A DNA stretch of 64,000 nucleotides from Pseudomonadota bacterium (GTDB taxonomy: Bacteria; Pseudomonadota; Alphaproteobacteria; Rhizobiales; Hyphomicrobiaceae): the NCBI GenBank assembly GCA_018242295.1, contig JAFECE010000002.1:248001-312000 (forward strand), in the 5' to 3' direction. Of the stretch, positions 26,823-36,500 are shown piece after piece (positions within the stretch are counted from its first letter, which is position 1; the number at the start of each line of letters is the position of its first letter). The notes under the pieces were generated by a model. It worked only from the letters and a program-made list of their open reading frames with translations. It searched no databases and was not told where the DNA came from. The translations under genes and the position numbers were made by a program.

Positions 26823-27470
26823 TCAGCTCCCCTTGGCCCAGATGAGAACTTCGATCGGCGTGGGGTTGTAAGCGTTGCAAGGATTGTTGAGCTGCGGACA
26901 GTTCGAGATCAGCACGATGACGTTCATGTGCGCGGTCATTTCGACGTATTTTCCCGGTGCGGAGAGCCCGTCCTCGAACGTCAGGCCGCCATCCGGCGTC
27001 ACCGGCACGTTCATGAAGAAATTGATGTTGTGGCCGATGTCGCGCTTCGAAAGTCCGTATTGCTCATTCTCGGCGATGGCGAGCAGATAGCTGTCGCGGC
27101 ACGCGTGCATCGACTTCTTCTCGAGTGCGTAGCGAACCGTGTTGCTCTCCGTCGCGCAGGCGCCGCCGAGCGTGTCGTGGCGGCCAACCGTATCGGCCGT
27201 GATCGTCAGCATCGGACGGCAGACATCCGAAAGAAGCACCGATCCCGCTGTCAGATAGATATTCCTTTGTTCGCGGATGGTGTCGGAAGCCGAGTACCGT
27301 TCGCCCGGATCGTCGGCATTGAAGAACAACGTATCCGCAGCCTGATTTCCCTCGAGATCAAGAAGGCGGAGCGTCTGGCCCTTTTGAACGATATGCATCC
27401 AGTAATTGCCGGCTGGAATGACACGGCGATAAATCGCGTCGACGTCGCGCAGAGTGCTTTCCTTGATCAT
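26823..27470 (-). CDS. Urea-carboxylase-associated protein (DUF1989), probable carboxyguanidine deiminase subunit
   Basis: A 215-aa cytoplasmic protein of the DUF1989 family. By length it fits urea-carboxylase-associated protein 1; the numbering is uncertain. Members of the pair have been shown to act together as carboxyguanidine deiminase (CgdA/CgdB), turning carboxyguanidine into allophanate and ammonia. Visible family features are [37 protein letters not shown] and the C-terminal [20 protein letters not shown] with its Cys. The ATG overlaps the stop of the upstream paralogue (ATGA) and the carboxylase gene starts 5 bases after its end. Confidence 0.88.
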   Translation of the reverse strand: MIKESTLRDVDAIYRRVIPAGNYWMHIVQKGQTLRLLDLEGNQAADTLFFNADDPGERYSASDTIREQRNIYLTAGSVLLSDVCRPMLTITADTVGRHDTLGGACATESNTVRYALEKKSMHACRDSYLLAIAENEQYGLSKRDIGHNINFFMNVPVTPDGGLTFEDGLSAPGKYVEMTAHMNVIVLISNCPQLNNPCNAYNPTPIEVLIWAKGS

Positions 27471-28201
27471 TGGTGTGTGTCTCCGCAGCAGCCGGCGAGG
27501 AAGATGCGATTGTTTTCGAAGCCGCGCGCGTTCTCAGGCGCCGAGAGCCGGGCGGGATCATCAAGGCCAGCGGGTGGTCCTTCGAATATTTCGAATTGCG
27601 CCGGCTTCCTCGGGTAGGTGTTCGCGAAGTTCAACGGATGCGGGCACGTGTGAAGGAGAACGAGGGTATCGATCTCGAAACGCAACTCGACCTGCGCGCC
27701 CGCCTTCGCGGCCGTCGTGTCGAGCGACATTGCACCATCGGAGGCGACCGCAATCTTGCTGAACCAGTTGACGTTCGCCGCAAGATCGCGCCGGGTCAGT
27801 CCATATTTGGCGCCCTCGACGAGAAAGCTGTCGTGGCCGTTCTGCTGCCAGTCGTTGCGCGCCGTCTGATAGCTCTTTTCGCCCCACTTCCGCGCGATGA
27901 TCGCCTTTGTCGTATTGCCGGAAACCGTGTCGTGCCAGCCGAAGGTATCCGACACCACCGAGCAAAAGATGCGGCCCATATCGGAATAGAGGCAATGACC
28001 GGCCGTAATTTTAAACGTGTGCTGACATTTGAGCGTGTCGGGCGCGTTATAGCGTTCGAGTAGGTTCTGCGGATTGTAGAAGAGCATGCCGATGTTGGCG
28101 CCGCCCTCGACGTCGGTAAGCCGCAGTCGGGTGTTTCGGCGCATGAGCAGCGACCAGTGCTTACCACCGGGCAGCGTATCGCTGTAGATCAGGTTCCCCA
28201 T
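27467..28201 (-). CDS. Urea-carboxylase-associated protein (DUF1989), second probable carboxyguanidine deiminase subunit
   Basis: A 244-aa paralogue of the next gene, matching the longer of the two associated families. Shared features are [34 protein letters not shown] and, near the C-terminus, [25 protein letters not shown]. The ATG at 28201 has GGGGAG 8 bases upstream. Expected partner of the 215-aa protein in the deimination of carboxyguanidine to allophanate. It lies between the ABC transporter genes and the enzyme genes, 114 bases after the ATPase gene. Confidence 0.88.
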   Translation of the reverse strand: MGNLIYSDTLPGGKHWSLLMRRNTRLRLTDVEGGANIGMLFYNPQNLLERYNAPDTLKCQHTFKITAGHCLYSDMGRIFCSVVSDTFGWHDTVSGNTTKAIIARKWGEKSYQTARNDWQQNGHDSFLVEGAKYGLTRRDLAANVNWFSKIAVASDGAMSLDTTAAKAGAQVELRFEIDTLVLLHTCPHPLNFANTYPRKPAQFEIFEGPPAGLDDPARLSAPENARGFENNRIFLAGCCGDTHQ

Positions 28202-28315
28202 TTCCAACTCCCCACGCAGAGGCATCCTTTGAAGACGCTGATTGCGTGCCAGTCCGGGCCGTCCCGGGTTAGCGAGATGCCGTCGAAGGTCGTCCCTCGC
28301 GGCAAGCGTGATGGT

Positions 28316-29155
28316 CTAGGACCGCGGTGCAGAATGCCCATGACGCGTTAGAACGCCCGGGCTCCCTGCAACTTTTTTGGGCCAGATCTCGATGTCCTTG
28401 GTGACCGTCGCACCCTTCGGAACCGTGGGCGCACTCGGAGGCGGTGTCGGGATATCGGCCGAGAGCCGCGCGCCATAGCGCTCGGCCTCTTCGGGGCGGT
28501 TGCGAGGCCGCTCAAAAGCGATGATGCGCGTACCGAGTTCGAAAGCTTCGCTCAGGTCGTGCGTGACCATGACGACGGTTAGCGACGATTCATTCCAGAT
28601 GCGCCGCATCAGGACGTGAATGTCCGACCGGATGCCGGGATCGAGTGCGCCGAATGGTTCGTCCAGCAGCAGCACCTTTGGCCGCCGCATCAGCGCCTGC
28701 GCCAGCGCCAGCCGCTGCTGCATACCGCCCGAAAGCGCCGACGGATATTTCTTCTCCTGCCCCGCAAGTCCGACGGCGGATAGAAGTGCGCCCGCTTCTT
28801 CCTCGGCTTGCTTGCGCGCGCGTCCGAACAGGCGGCCGAAAGGACCGGCCTTTTCGAACTCTCGCCCGATGATGACATTGCCGAGCACGGTCAGGTGCGG
28901 AAAGACGGAATAGCGCTGGAAGACGACGCCTCGATCCGCGTCGGGTTCGGGTTTGAGCGGAAGACCATCGACGAGAATGCTTCCGCGCGTCGGCCGCTCT
29001 TCACCGAGCAACATTCGCAGGAACGTCGTCTTGCCACATCCTGATGGACCGACGAGCGCCACGAACGAGCGTTCCACGATCTCGAGATTGATCTGCTCGA
29101 GCACGACGTGATCGCCGTATTCCTTCCAGACTTTGTCGAAGACGATGGCGTTCAT
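28316..29155 (-). CDS. ABC transporter ATP-binding protein (nitrate/taurine type), guanidine/urea operon
   Basis: A 279-aa ATPase. Walker A is GPSGCGKTTFLRML, the signature is LSGGMQQRLALAQAL, and Walker B is VLLLDEPFGALD. It belongs to the SsuB/TauB/NrtD class that serves small solutes. The C-terminal 40 or so residues are Pro/Thr-rich beyond the conserved core. Its ATG overlaps the permease stop by 4 bases. With the permease and binding protein it should import guanidine or a related nitrogen compound. Confidence 0.92.
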   Translation of the reverse strand: MNAIVFDKVWKEYGDHVVLEQINLEIVERSFVALVGPSGCGKTTFLRMLLGEERPTRGSILVDGLPLKPEPDADRGVVFQRYSVFPHLTVLGNVIIGREFEKAGPFGRLFGRARKQAEEEAGALLSAVGLAGQEKKYPSALSGGMQQRLALAQALMRRPKVLLLDEPFGALDPGIRSDIHVLMRRIWNESSLTVVMVTHDLSEAFELGTRIIAFERPRNRPEEAERYGARLSADIPTPPPSAPTVPKGATVTKDIEIWPKKVAGSPGVLTRHGHSAPRS

Positions 29156-29970
29156 GCTGTTCTCGCTTCGGCAAACCAGGGAAACGCCCTGTGCTGGAGA
29201 AGCCGGAGGCCGAGATCCATCAGGAAGGCCAGCAGCGTGATCCACACGACATAGGGCAGGATCACATCCATCGAGAGATACCGGCGAACGAGGAAGATGC
29301 GGTAGCCGAGACCTGAATCGGCGGCGATCGCCTCGGCGGCAATCAGGAACAGCCACGCCGGACCGATTTCCAGCCGGACGGAATCGATCAATCGCGGCAG
29401 GATTTGTGGCAGCACGACTCGCAAGGCGATCTGCGGCGTCGACGCCCCGAGCGTTTGTGCTTTGATGAGCTGCTCGCGCGGAATGTCTTTAACCCGGAGG
29501 GCAATGTCGCGAATGAGCTTCAGCGACGTGCCAACGACGATCAGAGTGATCTTCGAAGCTTCGCCAAGCCCCATGACGATGAAAAGAATGGGAAGCAAAG
29601 CGAGTGGCGGCACCATCGATAACACCGACACGACCGGCCCGAGCGTCGCTCCCATAACCGGCAACAGTCCGATAACGATGCCGAGAACCAGTGCGAAAGC
29701 AGTCGAGATCGTAAGGCCAATGACGAGGCGCGTCAGGCTAGCCGACGTATCGTTCCAAAGCAGGTAATCGCCGGTGCGCGGATCGGGCTTCATCGCATAA
29801 GCGTCGATCGCTTCCCCCATCCTCGCGAACGATGGAAGTAGCTTGTCGTTCGGATTTTCGGTCAGACGAATGTCGGAAGCGATGATGTAGGTGAGTAAAA
29901 GCAACGCGAATGGTAGGAAGGCGAGCGCTAGACGCCAGGTCTTGTCCGGCCGGTAGTTGATAGCGCGCAT
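29152..29970 (-). CDS. ABC transporter permease (nitrate/taurine type), guanidine/urea operon
   Basis: A 272-aa inner-membrane permease with about six hydrophobic segments and the BPD_transp_1 coupling loop (EQLIKAQTLGASTPQIALRVVLPQILP). The first helix (LALAFLPFALLLLTYIIA) is followed by a periplasmic stretch of about 60 residues. It lies 38 bases after the binding-protein gene and overlaps the ATPase gene, so the three form a complete importer. Confidence 0.92.
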   Translation of the reverse strand: MRAINYRPDKTWRLALAFLPFALLLLTYIIASDIRLTENPNDKLLPSFARMGEAIDAYAMKPDPRTGDYLLWNDTSASLTRLVIGLTISTAFALVLGIVIGLLPVMGATLGPVVSVLSMVPPLALLPILFIVMGLGEASKITLIVVGTSLKLIRDIALRVKDIPREQLIKAQTLGASTPQIALRVVLPQILPRLIDSVRLEIGPAWLFLIAAEAIAADSGLGYRIFLVRRYLSMDVILPYVVWITLLAFLMDLGLRLLQHRAFPWFAEARTA

Positions 29971-30008
29971 GCGGTCGCCTTCCTTCGGTGCGTTGAGAGA
30001 AGCGGCGC

Positions 30009-31073
30009 TTAAAGCTTGCCGTCTTCCGCCTCTTTCATGAACGTCGCGTCGTAGCGGAACTTGACGTTCGCCTTGTCACCGAAGACCGTTTTGTCGGGGA
30101 ACTCGACGCCGATCGCGCCGTCGGATTTCGCCTCTTTGCCGAGAAGCGATTTCTCGAACAGGAATTTGGATACGCGTTCGGTCGTTGTCTTCAGATCCTT
30201 GCCGGTGGTGAAGGCCACGGCATCCTTCGAATCGGCGTAGAGCTTCGTCGTCGCGAGCTGTTCGTCGAAGCCTTTGAGGTCCGTGCCCGACGCCTTGGCC
30301 ATCGCTTCTTTCGACTTGGTGCCGTCTTTCATCGTCGCGAGCGTCTCGTACCAGATGCCGACGAGCGCCTTGGCGAACTTCGGATTGTCCTTGAGGACGC
30401 CCGTGTTGACGACCATGAGGTCGATGATCTCACCCGGAATCTGCGAGCTGTCGAAGACCTTCTTCGCGTCCGGCGATTCAAGGATGGTCGAGACGATCGG
30501 CTTCCACGTTACGACGGACGTGACGTCAGGAGTTTTGTAGGCGGCCGCCATGTCGGCATCGGACGTATTGACGACCTTGAGGTCCTTCTCCGCGAGGCCA
30601 ATGCTTTCGAGGCCGCGCGCGAGGAGGTAATGCGAAACCGAGAACTCGACGAGATTGACGTTCTGGCCCTTGATATCCGCAAGCTTGTCCTTGCCCTTCA
30701 GAATGACGGCGTCGTTCCCGTTCGAGAAGTCGCCGACGATCACCGCCGTTGTGTCGACGCCGCCAGCCGCAGGAATCGAAAGGGCGTCCATGTTCGTCAC
30801 GGTGACTGCGTCGAACGAGCCGGCCGTATACTGATTGATGGATTCAACGTAGTCGTTGAACTGCTTGACCTCGATATTGATGCCATACTTGTCGGCCCAC
30901 TTTTTCACGATGCCGGAATCGGCCGCATAGCCCCAAGGCATCCAGCCGACGTAAATCGACCAGGCGACCTTGAAGTCCTTCTTCTCGGCCGCCTGTGCGG
31001 GCGACAGGGCGAACCCTGTCACGACCGCGAGGCCGATCGCAGCTTTTAAAACTTGCTTGACGGAAGAGCGCAT
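30009..31073 (-). CDS. Periplasmic solute-binding protein, urea-carboxylase-region type
   Basis: A 354-aa exported binding protein: signal peptide of about 28 residues (AAIGLAVVTGFALSPAQAA), then KDFKVAWSIYVGWMPWGYA, which is characteristic of the ABC binding-protein family found next to urea carboxylase genes. The ATG at 31073 is used; a TTG two codons upstream is possible. First gene of the operon, with a leader of about 245 bases that holds the guanidine-I riboswitch. The ligand is predicted to be guanidine or a close relative. Confidence 0.92.
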   Translation of the reverse strand: MRSSVKQVLKAAIGLAVVTGFALSPAQAAEKKDFKVAWSIYVGWMPWGYAADSGIVKKWADKYGINIEVKQFNDYVESINQYTAGSFDAVTVTNMDALSIPAAGGVDTTAVIVGDFSNGNDAVILKGKDKLADIKGQNVNLVEFSVSHYLLARGLESIGLAEKDLKVVNTSDADMAAAYKTPDVTSVVTWKPIVSTILESPDAKKVFDSSQIPGEIIDLMVVNTGVLKDNPKFAKALVGIWYETLATMKDGTKSKEAMAKASGTDLKGFDEQLATTKLYADSKDAVAFTTGKDLKTTTERVSKFLFEKSLLGKEAKSDGAIGVEFPDKTVFGDKANVKFRYDATFMKEAEDGKL

Positions 31074-31211
31074 CGCCAACCCCTATCCTCGTGCTGACCA
31101 TCAGTGTCGGCCGCAAGGAACCTCGGGTCGGAAGCGGAAGACCTCGAATGAGCACGCTAGGAGCGCGCGGAGGGAGGCCTGTCCGTTCGAGCGCCGAAGC
31201 ATCTCGCGGTG

Positions 31212-31312
31212 TAGGTCTCCCGGGCTTTTATCCCGCCGTGGCTCCGCCACGCGTCACGCGCAGCGGGAGAGCCTCTCTCGGACCTGACGCTTGTGCAGCC
31301 GGAACCCTAGAG
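31212..31312 (-). ncRNA. Guanidine-I (ykkC) riboswitch
   Basis: Read on the minus strand, the leader of the carboxylase operon contains the conserved ykkC elements in order: CTAGGGTTCCGGC (starting at 31310), AGGTCCGAGAGAGGC, then ACGGCGGGATAAAAGCCC followed by GGGAGACC (ending near 31214). These are the hallmark segments of the guanidine-I class, which turns genes on when free guanidinium binds. It lies about 140 bases before the first gene. Boundaries are approximate. No clear terminator was traced downstream, so the switch may act by a weak terminator or on translation. From here to 31490 there is only the promoter region. Confidence 0.93.
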
Positions 31313-31329
31313 GCGTTATGCACGATGCT

Positions 31330-31347
31330 CTGCACGCGGCGTGCCAA
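31330..31347 (-). promoter_or_regulatory. Sigma-54 (-24/-12) promoter of the guanidine operon
   Basis: On the minus strand the sequence TTGGCACGCCGCGTGCAG has GG and GC separated by exactly 10 bases, as RpoN promoters require, and TTGGCAC matches the -24 box perfectly; the -12 box is GTGC instead of TTGC. Transcription would begin near 31319, about 8 bases before the riboswitch. Sigma-54 control fits nitrogen-source genes under NtrC. Confidence 0.7.
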
Positions 31348-31490
31348 GGCGTTTTCGCTAAAAAAGCAGGAATTTCGTCGAGTGTTGGTGATTGTGCTGC
31401 CAGCCGCTTGTGCTGAACGCCTAGTAGCTAGGCAGTTTCATTCGTTCCCCGCGTGCTGTGCGCTGTCACGGAGGCGATGCATGTCGGCGG

Positions 31491-32105
31491 TCAGACTTCC
31501 ACCAGCCGAGGGCGCGACGCTAGGAGTCCGCGCAGCATCCCTACGACACGTGACGCCGGGCCTTTGCCGCCGCATTGAATGCTGATCCGCGCGCCTTCGA
31601 AAAGGAGAAAGACTTCATCGGCAAGCTGATTGGGGTCGTGATATCGGGCAGCTCGGAAAAGCTCGACGAGCCGGTCATGCTTTCGCTGCTTGTAGGCTTC
31701 GATCACGGCGCGGGCAGGGTGGCCGGTATCGAGCTCGACGGCTGCATTCGCCAGCGCGCAGCCGCGTTCGAATTTATTCGTCAGCACGTCTTCGACAAAG
31801 TCGACCCAGGCATCGACCTGCTTTTGCGGACTATCGAGGTTCTCGGCGAGGATGCGATCGAGGACTTCGTTGCCTTCGGTTGCAAGCTGTTGGACATAAG
31901 CGACGATCAGATCGTCTTTCGATCTAAAGTGCCTGTATAGTGTCATCTTATTTGTAAGTGCAGTCTCTGCGATCGCCTCGACCCCAACTGCGTGCACACC
32001 GTGCCGGTAGAAAAGTTCGCGAGCCGCGATCAGAATCCGTTCCCGAGGCGACTTGGCAGCTCGTTGCCCCTCTGAGATTGCCTCTGATCCGCCAGCGCAG
32101 CGCAA
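31491..32105 (-). CDS. TetR-family transcriptional regulator of the RND pump
   Basis: A 204-aa repressor. The N-terminal helix-turn-helix is at about residues 20-66 (RERILIAARELFYRHGVHAVGVEAIA, TLYRHFRSKDDLIVAYV); the C-terminal ligand domain is TetR_C-like. I use the TTG at 32105 because GGAGA lies 6 bases upstream; no ATG occurs in frame before the DNA-binding domain. It is divergent from the efflux genes and two palindromic operators lie between them, so it most likely represses both itself and the pump until a toxic ligand binds. Confidence 0.88.
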   Translation of the reverse strand: MRCAGGSEAISEGQRAAKSPRERILIAARELFYRHGVHAVGVEAIAETALTNKMTLYRHFRSKDDLIVAYVQQLATEGNEVLDRILAENLDSPQKQVDAWVDFVEDVLTNKFERGCALANAAVELDTGHPARAVIEAYKQRKHDRLVELFRAARYHDPNQLADEVFLLFEGARISIQCGGKGPASRVVGMLRGLLASRPRLVEV

Positions 32106-32144
32106 ATCTTTCTCCCGCGCAGTGCTAATGCGCTCTTGACGAGA

Positions 32145-32181
32145 ATGTTACCGATCGGTAGCAGTATGTTACCGGTCGGTA
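32145..32181. promoter_or_regulatory. Twin TetR operators between regulator and RND pump
   Basis: ATGTTACCGATCGGTA (32145-32160) and ATGTTACCGGTCGGTA (32166-32181) are direct repeats, 21 bases apart, each containing a 12-base palindrome or near-palindrome (TACCGATCGGTA; TACCGGTCGGTA). Twin sites on the same helix face about two turns apart are typical for cooperative TetR binding. They lie just upstream of the TetR gene and 190 bases before the pump genes. Confidence 0.75.
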
Positions 32182-32373
32182 TCGGGTAACATGACTCTGT
32201 CATCCCTGTCATTCGGTACTTACAGCGCGCGGCATATATGGCACGCGCGCCCTTGAGGTGGGGTCATAACGATAAATCACGTGCGCCGAACGCATTTGAC
32301 GCCCGGCGCAACTGGACGCTGGCGCTCGAAATGGAATGCAATCGGTTCCTTCGTGCGCCGACAGCAAACATAA

Positions 32374-33582
32374 ATGACGGAGACAGCACGCGTGTTTCAA
32401 CGGTCCGCCTCAATCGCTGCGGTTTTGCTAGCTTTATCGGCAGGTCTTTCCGCGTGCAGCGAAGAGAAATCCGCGGCTCAAGCAGCGCCGCCGCCTCCGC
32501 CACAGGTCACTGTGGCGAAGCCGACCAAGAAGGTCATTGCAGACTACGACGAATACGTCGGGCGGTTCGTCGCGCTCGACTTTGTCGAAGTCCGCGCGCG
32601 GGTTTCCGGCTACCTCGACAAGATCCACTTCACCGACGGCCAGATGGTCAAGGTCGGCGATCCGCTCTTCACGATTGATCGTCGCCCCTTCCAGGCAGCG
32701 GTGGATCAGGCGAGCGCATCCATCGCGCAAGCGCAGGCGAACGTCGCCTTCGCGCAGTCCGACTTGGAGCGCGGTGAAAGTCTTGTGCGCGGAACGACGA
32801 TCACGCAGCAATCGCTCGACCAGCGCCTTCAGGCCAAGCGCGTCGCTGAAGCGAATTTGACCGCGCAGCAGGCCGCGTCGAGGCAGATGACGCTCGATTT
32901 GGAATTCACCGAGCTTTCGGCGCCGATCGCGGGCCGCATCGGCGATCGCCGCGTGTCGGTTGGAAACCTCGTCACCGGCGGCACCACCGGAAACACGACG
33001 CTGCTCGCGACGATTGCCTCCGTCGATCCAATCCGCTTCGAGTTCACGATGGATGAGGCATCGTATCTCCGCTATCTCAAGGCTGCCTCGTCGAAGGCTG
33101 CCGACAGCTCGGGTCGTGGACTTAGCATGGCTGCTCAGCTGAAGCTTATCGATGAGAAAGACTTCGTCCACCAAGGCCAGATCGACTTCATCGATAACGC
33201 CATCGACAAGTCGTCCGGCACGATCCGCGGCCGCGCCATTTTCAAGAATGCCGATGGCCGCCTCACGCCGGGCATGTTCGGCCGCATCAGACTTGCCGCC
33301 TCCGAACCGGCTGAAGCTCTGCTTGTGCCCGACGCTGCCGTCGGCACCGAGCAGGTCAGGAAATTCGTCTATGCGGTCGACGGCGACAACATCGCCAAGC
33401 CGAAGTACGTCACGCTCGGGCCGTTGGTTGATGGTCTCCGGGTCATCACGGCCGGCCTTTCTCCCGACGACACGGTCATCGTCAATGGCCTGATGCGCAT
33501 TAGACCCGGCGCGAAGGTTACGCCGCAGCAAGCCGCTGCGGACGCCACCAACCCGAAGGACCAGACGGTCCGGACCAACTGA
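32374..33582 (+). CDS. RND efflux periplasmic adaptor (membrane fusion) lipoprotein
   Basis: A 402-aa adaptor that links an inner-membrane RND pump to an outer-membrane channel. The lipobox LSAC places the lipidated Cys at 28. A Pro-rich linker follows (QAAPPPPPQVTV), then the lipoyl half-motifs (VEVRARVSGYLDKIHFTDGQ and LSAPIAGRIGDRRV) around a helical hairpin (about 110-180), and the beta-barrel and membrane-proximal domains. It belongs to the AcrA/MexE group. The pump gene begins 15 bases on. No outer-membrane channel gene is present. Confidence 0.93.
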   Translation: MTETARVFQRSASIAAVLLALSAGLSACSEEKSAAQAAPPPPPQVTVAKPTKKVIADYDEYVGRFVALDFVEVRARVSGYLDKIHFTDGQMVKVGDPLFTIDRRPFQAAVDQASASIAQAQANVAFAQSDLERGESLVRGTTITQQSLDQRLQAKRVAEANLTAQQAASRQMTLDLEFTELSAPIAGRIGDRRVSVGNLVTGGTTGNTTLLATIASVDPIRFEFTMDEASYLRYLKAASSKAADSSGRGLSMAAQLKLIDEKDFVHQGQIDFIDNAIDKSSGTIRGRAIFKNADGRLTPGMFGRIRLAASEPAEALLVPDAAVGTEQVRKFVYAVDGDNIAKPKYVTLGPLVDGLRVITAGLSPDDTVIVNGLMRIRPGAKVTPQQAAADATNPKDQTVRTN

Positions 33583-33597
33583 GAACGGCCCGTCCCA

Positions 33598-36500
33598 ATG
33601 CGCATTTCACACTTCTTCATCGACCGCCCGATCTTCGCGGCCGTCATCTCCATCGTGTTCGTGATTATCGGCCTGGTCTCCGTTACGCGCCTGCCGATCG
33701 CGCAATATCCGGAAATTGCGCCGCCGGTCGTGAACGTCACGGGGCAATATCCGGGCGCCAGCGCCGAGGTTGTCGCCGCCACGGTTGCGACGCCGCTCGA
33801 ACAGCAGATCAACGGCGTCGAGCACATGCTGTTCATATCGTCGAACTCGACGAATGACGGCCGCTTCTCGATCTCGGTCACCTTCGATATCGGCACCAAT
33901 CTGGATATCGCGCAGGTTCAGGTTCAGAACCGCGTTGCCATAGCGCAGCCGAGACTGCCCGCAGACGTGCGCAACATCGGCGTCACGGTGGCGAAAGCGT
34001 CGCCCGATCTCATGATGGTCGTGCATCTGCTGTCGCCGGACAACTCGCGCGACACGCTTTTCATTTCGAACTACGCGAGCGTGAACATCGTCGACGCGCT
34101 CACCCGCGTCCAAGGCGTCGGCTCGATCACCGTCTTCGGCGGCCGCGATTATTCGATGCGCGTCTGGCTTGACCCCGACCGCCTCCAATCGCTGGCGCTG
34201 ACGGCAAGCGACGTCGTGACGGCCTTGCAGGGACAGAACGTCCAGGTTGCAGCCGGTGTGCTCAACCAGCCGCCGCTCGAAAAGCCGGGGGCGTTCCAAA
34301 TTACGGTACAGACGCAAGGGCGCCTGATAGATCCGGATCAATTCGGAAACATCGTCGTCAAACAAACGGCTAACGCCGTCGTTCGCGTAAAGGACGTGGC
34401 GAAAGTCGAGCTGGCAGCCCTAGATTACGGCATCAATTCGTACCTCGATAAGCAGGCGGCTGTCGGACTTGGCATCTTCCAGCTGCCCGGTTCGAACGCC
34501 ATCGACACCGCGAAGAACATCAAAGAAGCCATGGCGGAAATGTCGAAAAGCTTTCCGTCGGGGCTCGAGTACACCATCGTCTATAACCCGACCGACTTCA
34601 TTCAGCAGTCGGTCGATGCGGTCGTTCACACCATCCTAGAAGCCATCGTGCTAGTGGTGATCGTCGTCCTGCTCTTCTTGCAGACGTGGCGTGCGGCAAT
34701 CATTCCGATCGTGGCAATCCCTGTTTCGCTCATCGGCACCTTCTTCCTGATGTCGATGTTCGGCTTTTCGCTGAATAACCTGTCGCTCTTCGGTCTCGTT
34801 CTGGCGATCGGCATCGTCGTCGACGACGCGATCGTCGTGGTCGAGAACGTCGAACGCAACATGGCGAACGGACTGAGCCCGAGAGAGGCCTCTTACCGGA
34901 CCATGGAGGAGGTGGGCACGGCGCTCATCGCCATCGCGCTCGTTTTGAGCGCTGTGTTCGTTCCATCGGCATTCATCACCGGCATCTCAGGTCAGTTCTA
35001 CCGCCAGTTCGCGCTGACGATCGCTGGCGCGACGGTGATTTCGCTGATCGTCTCCTTGACGCTGTCGCCCGCACTCTGCGCTTTGCTGCTGAAACCGCAT
35101 TCCAACGAGCACCGCCACAGCCCGCTCACGTGGCCGATCCGCGCCTTCTTCAAGTTGTTCAACTGGAGCTTCGATCGGCTGTCGCAAGGCTATGGCTGGC
35201 TGGCCGGCCGCGCCGTCCGGTTCTCGGTGCTGATGCTGATCCTTTACGCTGGGCTCATTGCGTTCGGCCTGAATGAATTCCGCAAAACGCCGATCGGCTT
35301 CATTCCCGACCAGGACGGCGGCTATCTGATCACCATTACGCAGCTTCCACCGGCCGCGTCGTTGGCTCGGACCAATGACGTCAACAAGCGCGCCGTTGAA
35401 CTCGCGCTTACCGTTCCGGGCGTCGCCCACGCCGTCAACATCGTCGGCTTTTCGGGCGCAACGCGCGTCAACGCCTCGAACGCCGGCGCGGTTTTCGTAA
35501 CGCTGAAGCCGTTCGAAGAGCGCGCCAAAGATCCGAACATGTCGGCGAAGGCCATTCAGGGGAATCTCCTCAAGAAATTTTCGGAGATCCAGGAAGCGCT
35601 GGTGCTTGTCGTGGCGCCGCCCCCCGTTCGCGGTCTTGGTAGCTCCGGCGGCTTCCGCATGATGGTAGAGGACCGGTCGGGGGCTGGCCCGCAGGCGTTG
35701 CAGGCGGCCGTCAATGCGATGATGGGCAAGGCAGCTCAGACCACCGGCGTGAGACAGGTGTTTTCGCTCTTCGAAACATCCACGCCTCAGCTGTATCTCG
35801 ACATTGATCGCGTCAAGGCGCAGATGCTGGGCATCCGCATCCCGGACGTGTTTACTGCACTGCAGACCTACCTCGGCTCGATCTACGTGAACGACTTCAA
35901 CTTGCTCGGTCGAACCTTCCGCGTCACAGCCCAGTCCGACGCTGATTATCGTCTGACGGCGAAAGATGCGTTGAGCATTCGCGTGCGCAATACTAACGGC
36001 GATGCCGTTCCGCTCGGATCGTTCACGACCGTGAGCGATATTTCGGGCCCGGCGCGCGTTCCCCGCTACAATCTCTATCCGGCAGCCGAACTCGATGGTT
36101 CGGCGGCTCCGGGATATTCGCAAGGGCAGGCCATCGACATTATGCAAAAACTGGCAGCCGAGACGCTGCCGCCCGGCTTCAGCTATGAATGGACCGATCT
36201 TGCCTACCAGCAGATTCGCGCAGGAAACACGGCCATCTTTGCCTTCGCTCTGGGCGTCGCGTTCGTGTTCCTCGTCCTCGCCGCGCAGTTCGAAAGCCTG
36301 ACACTGCCATTGGCCGTCATCCTGATCGTCCCAATGAGCCTCATCGCATCGATCAGCGGCGTCATCATCCGGGGTATGGACAACAACATCCTGACCCAGG
36401 TCGGCTTCATCGTGCTGATAGGTCTCGCTGCGAAGAACGCCATTCTGATCGTCGAATTCGCAGAGCAACTCGAAGCTCAGGGCCGTTCCCGATTCGAGGC

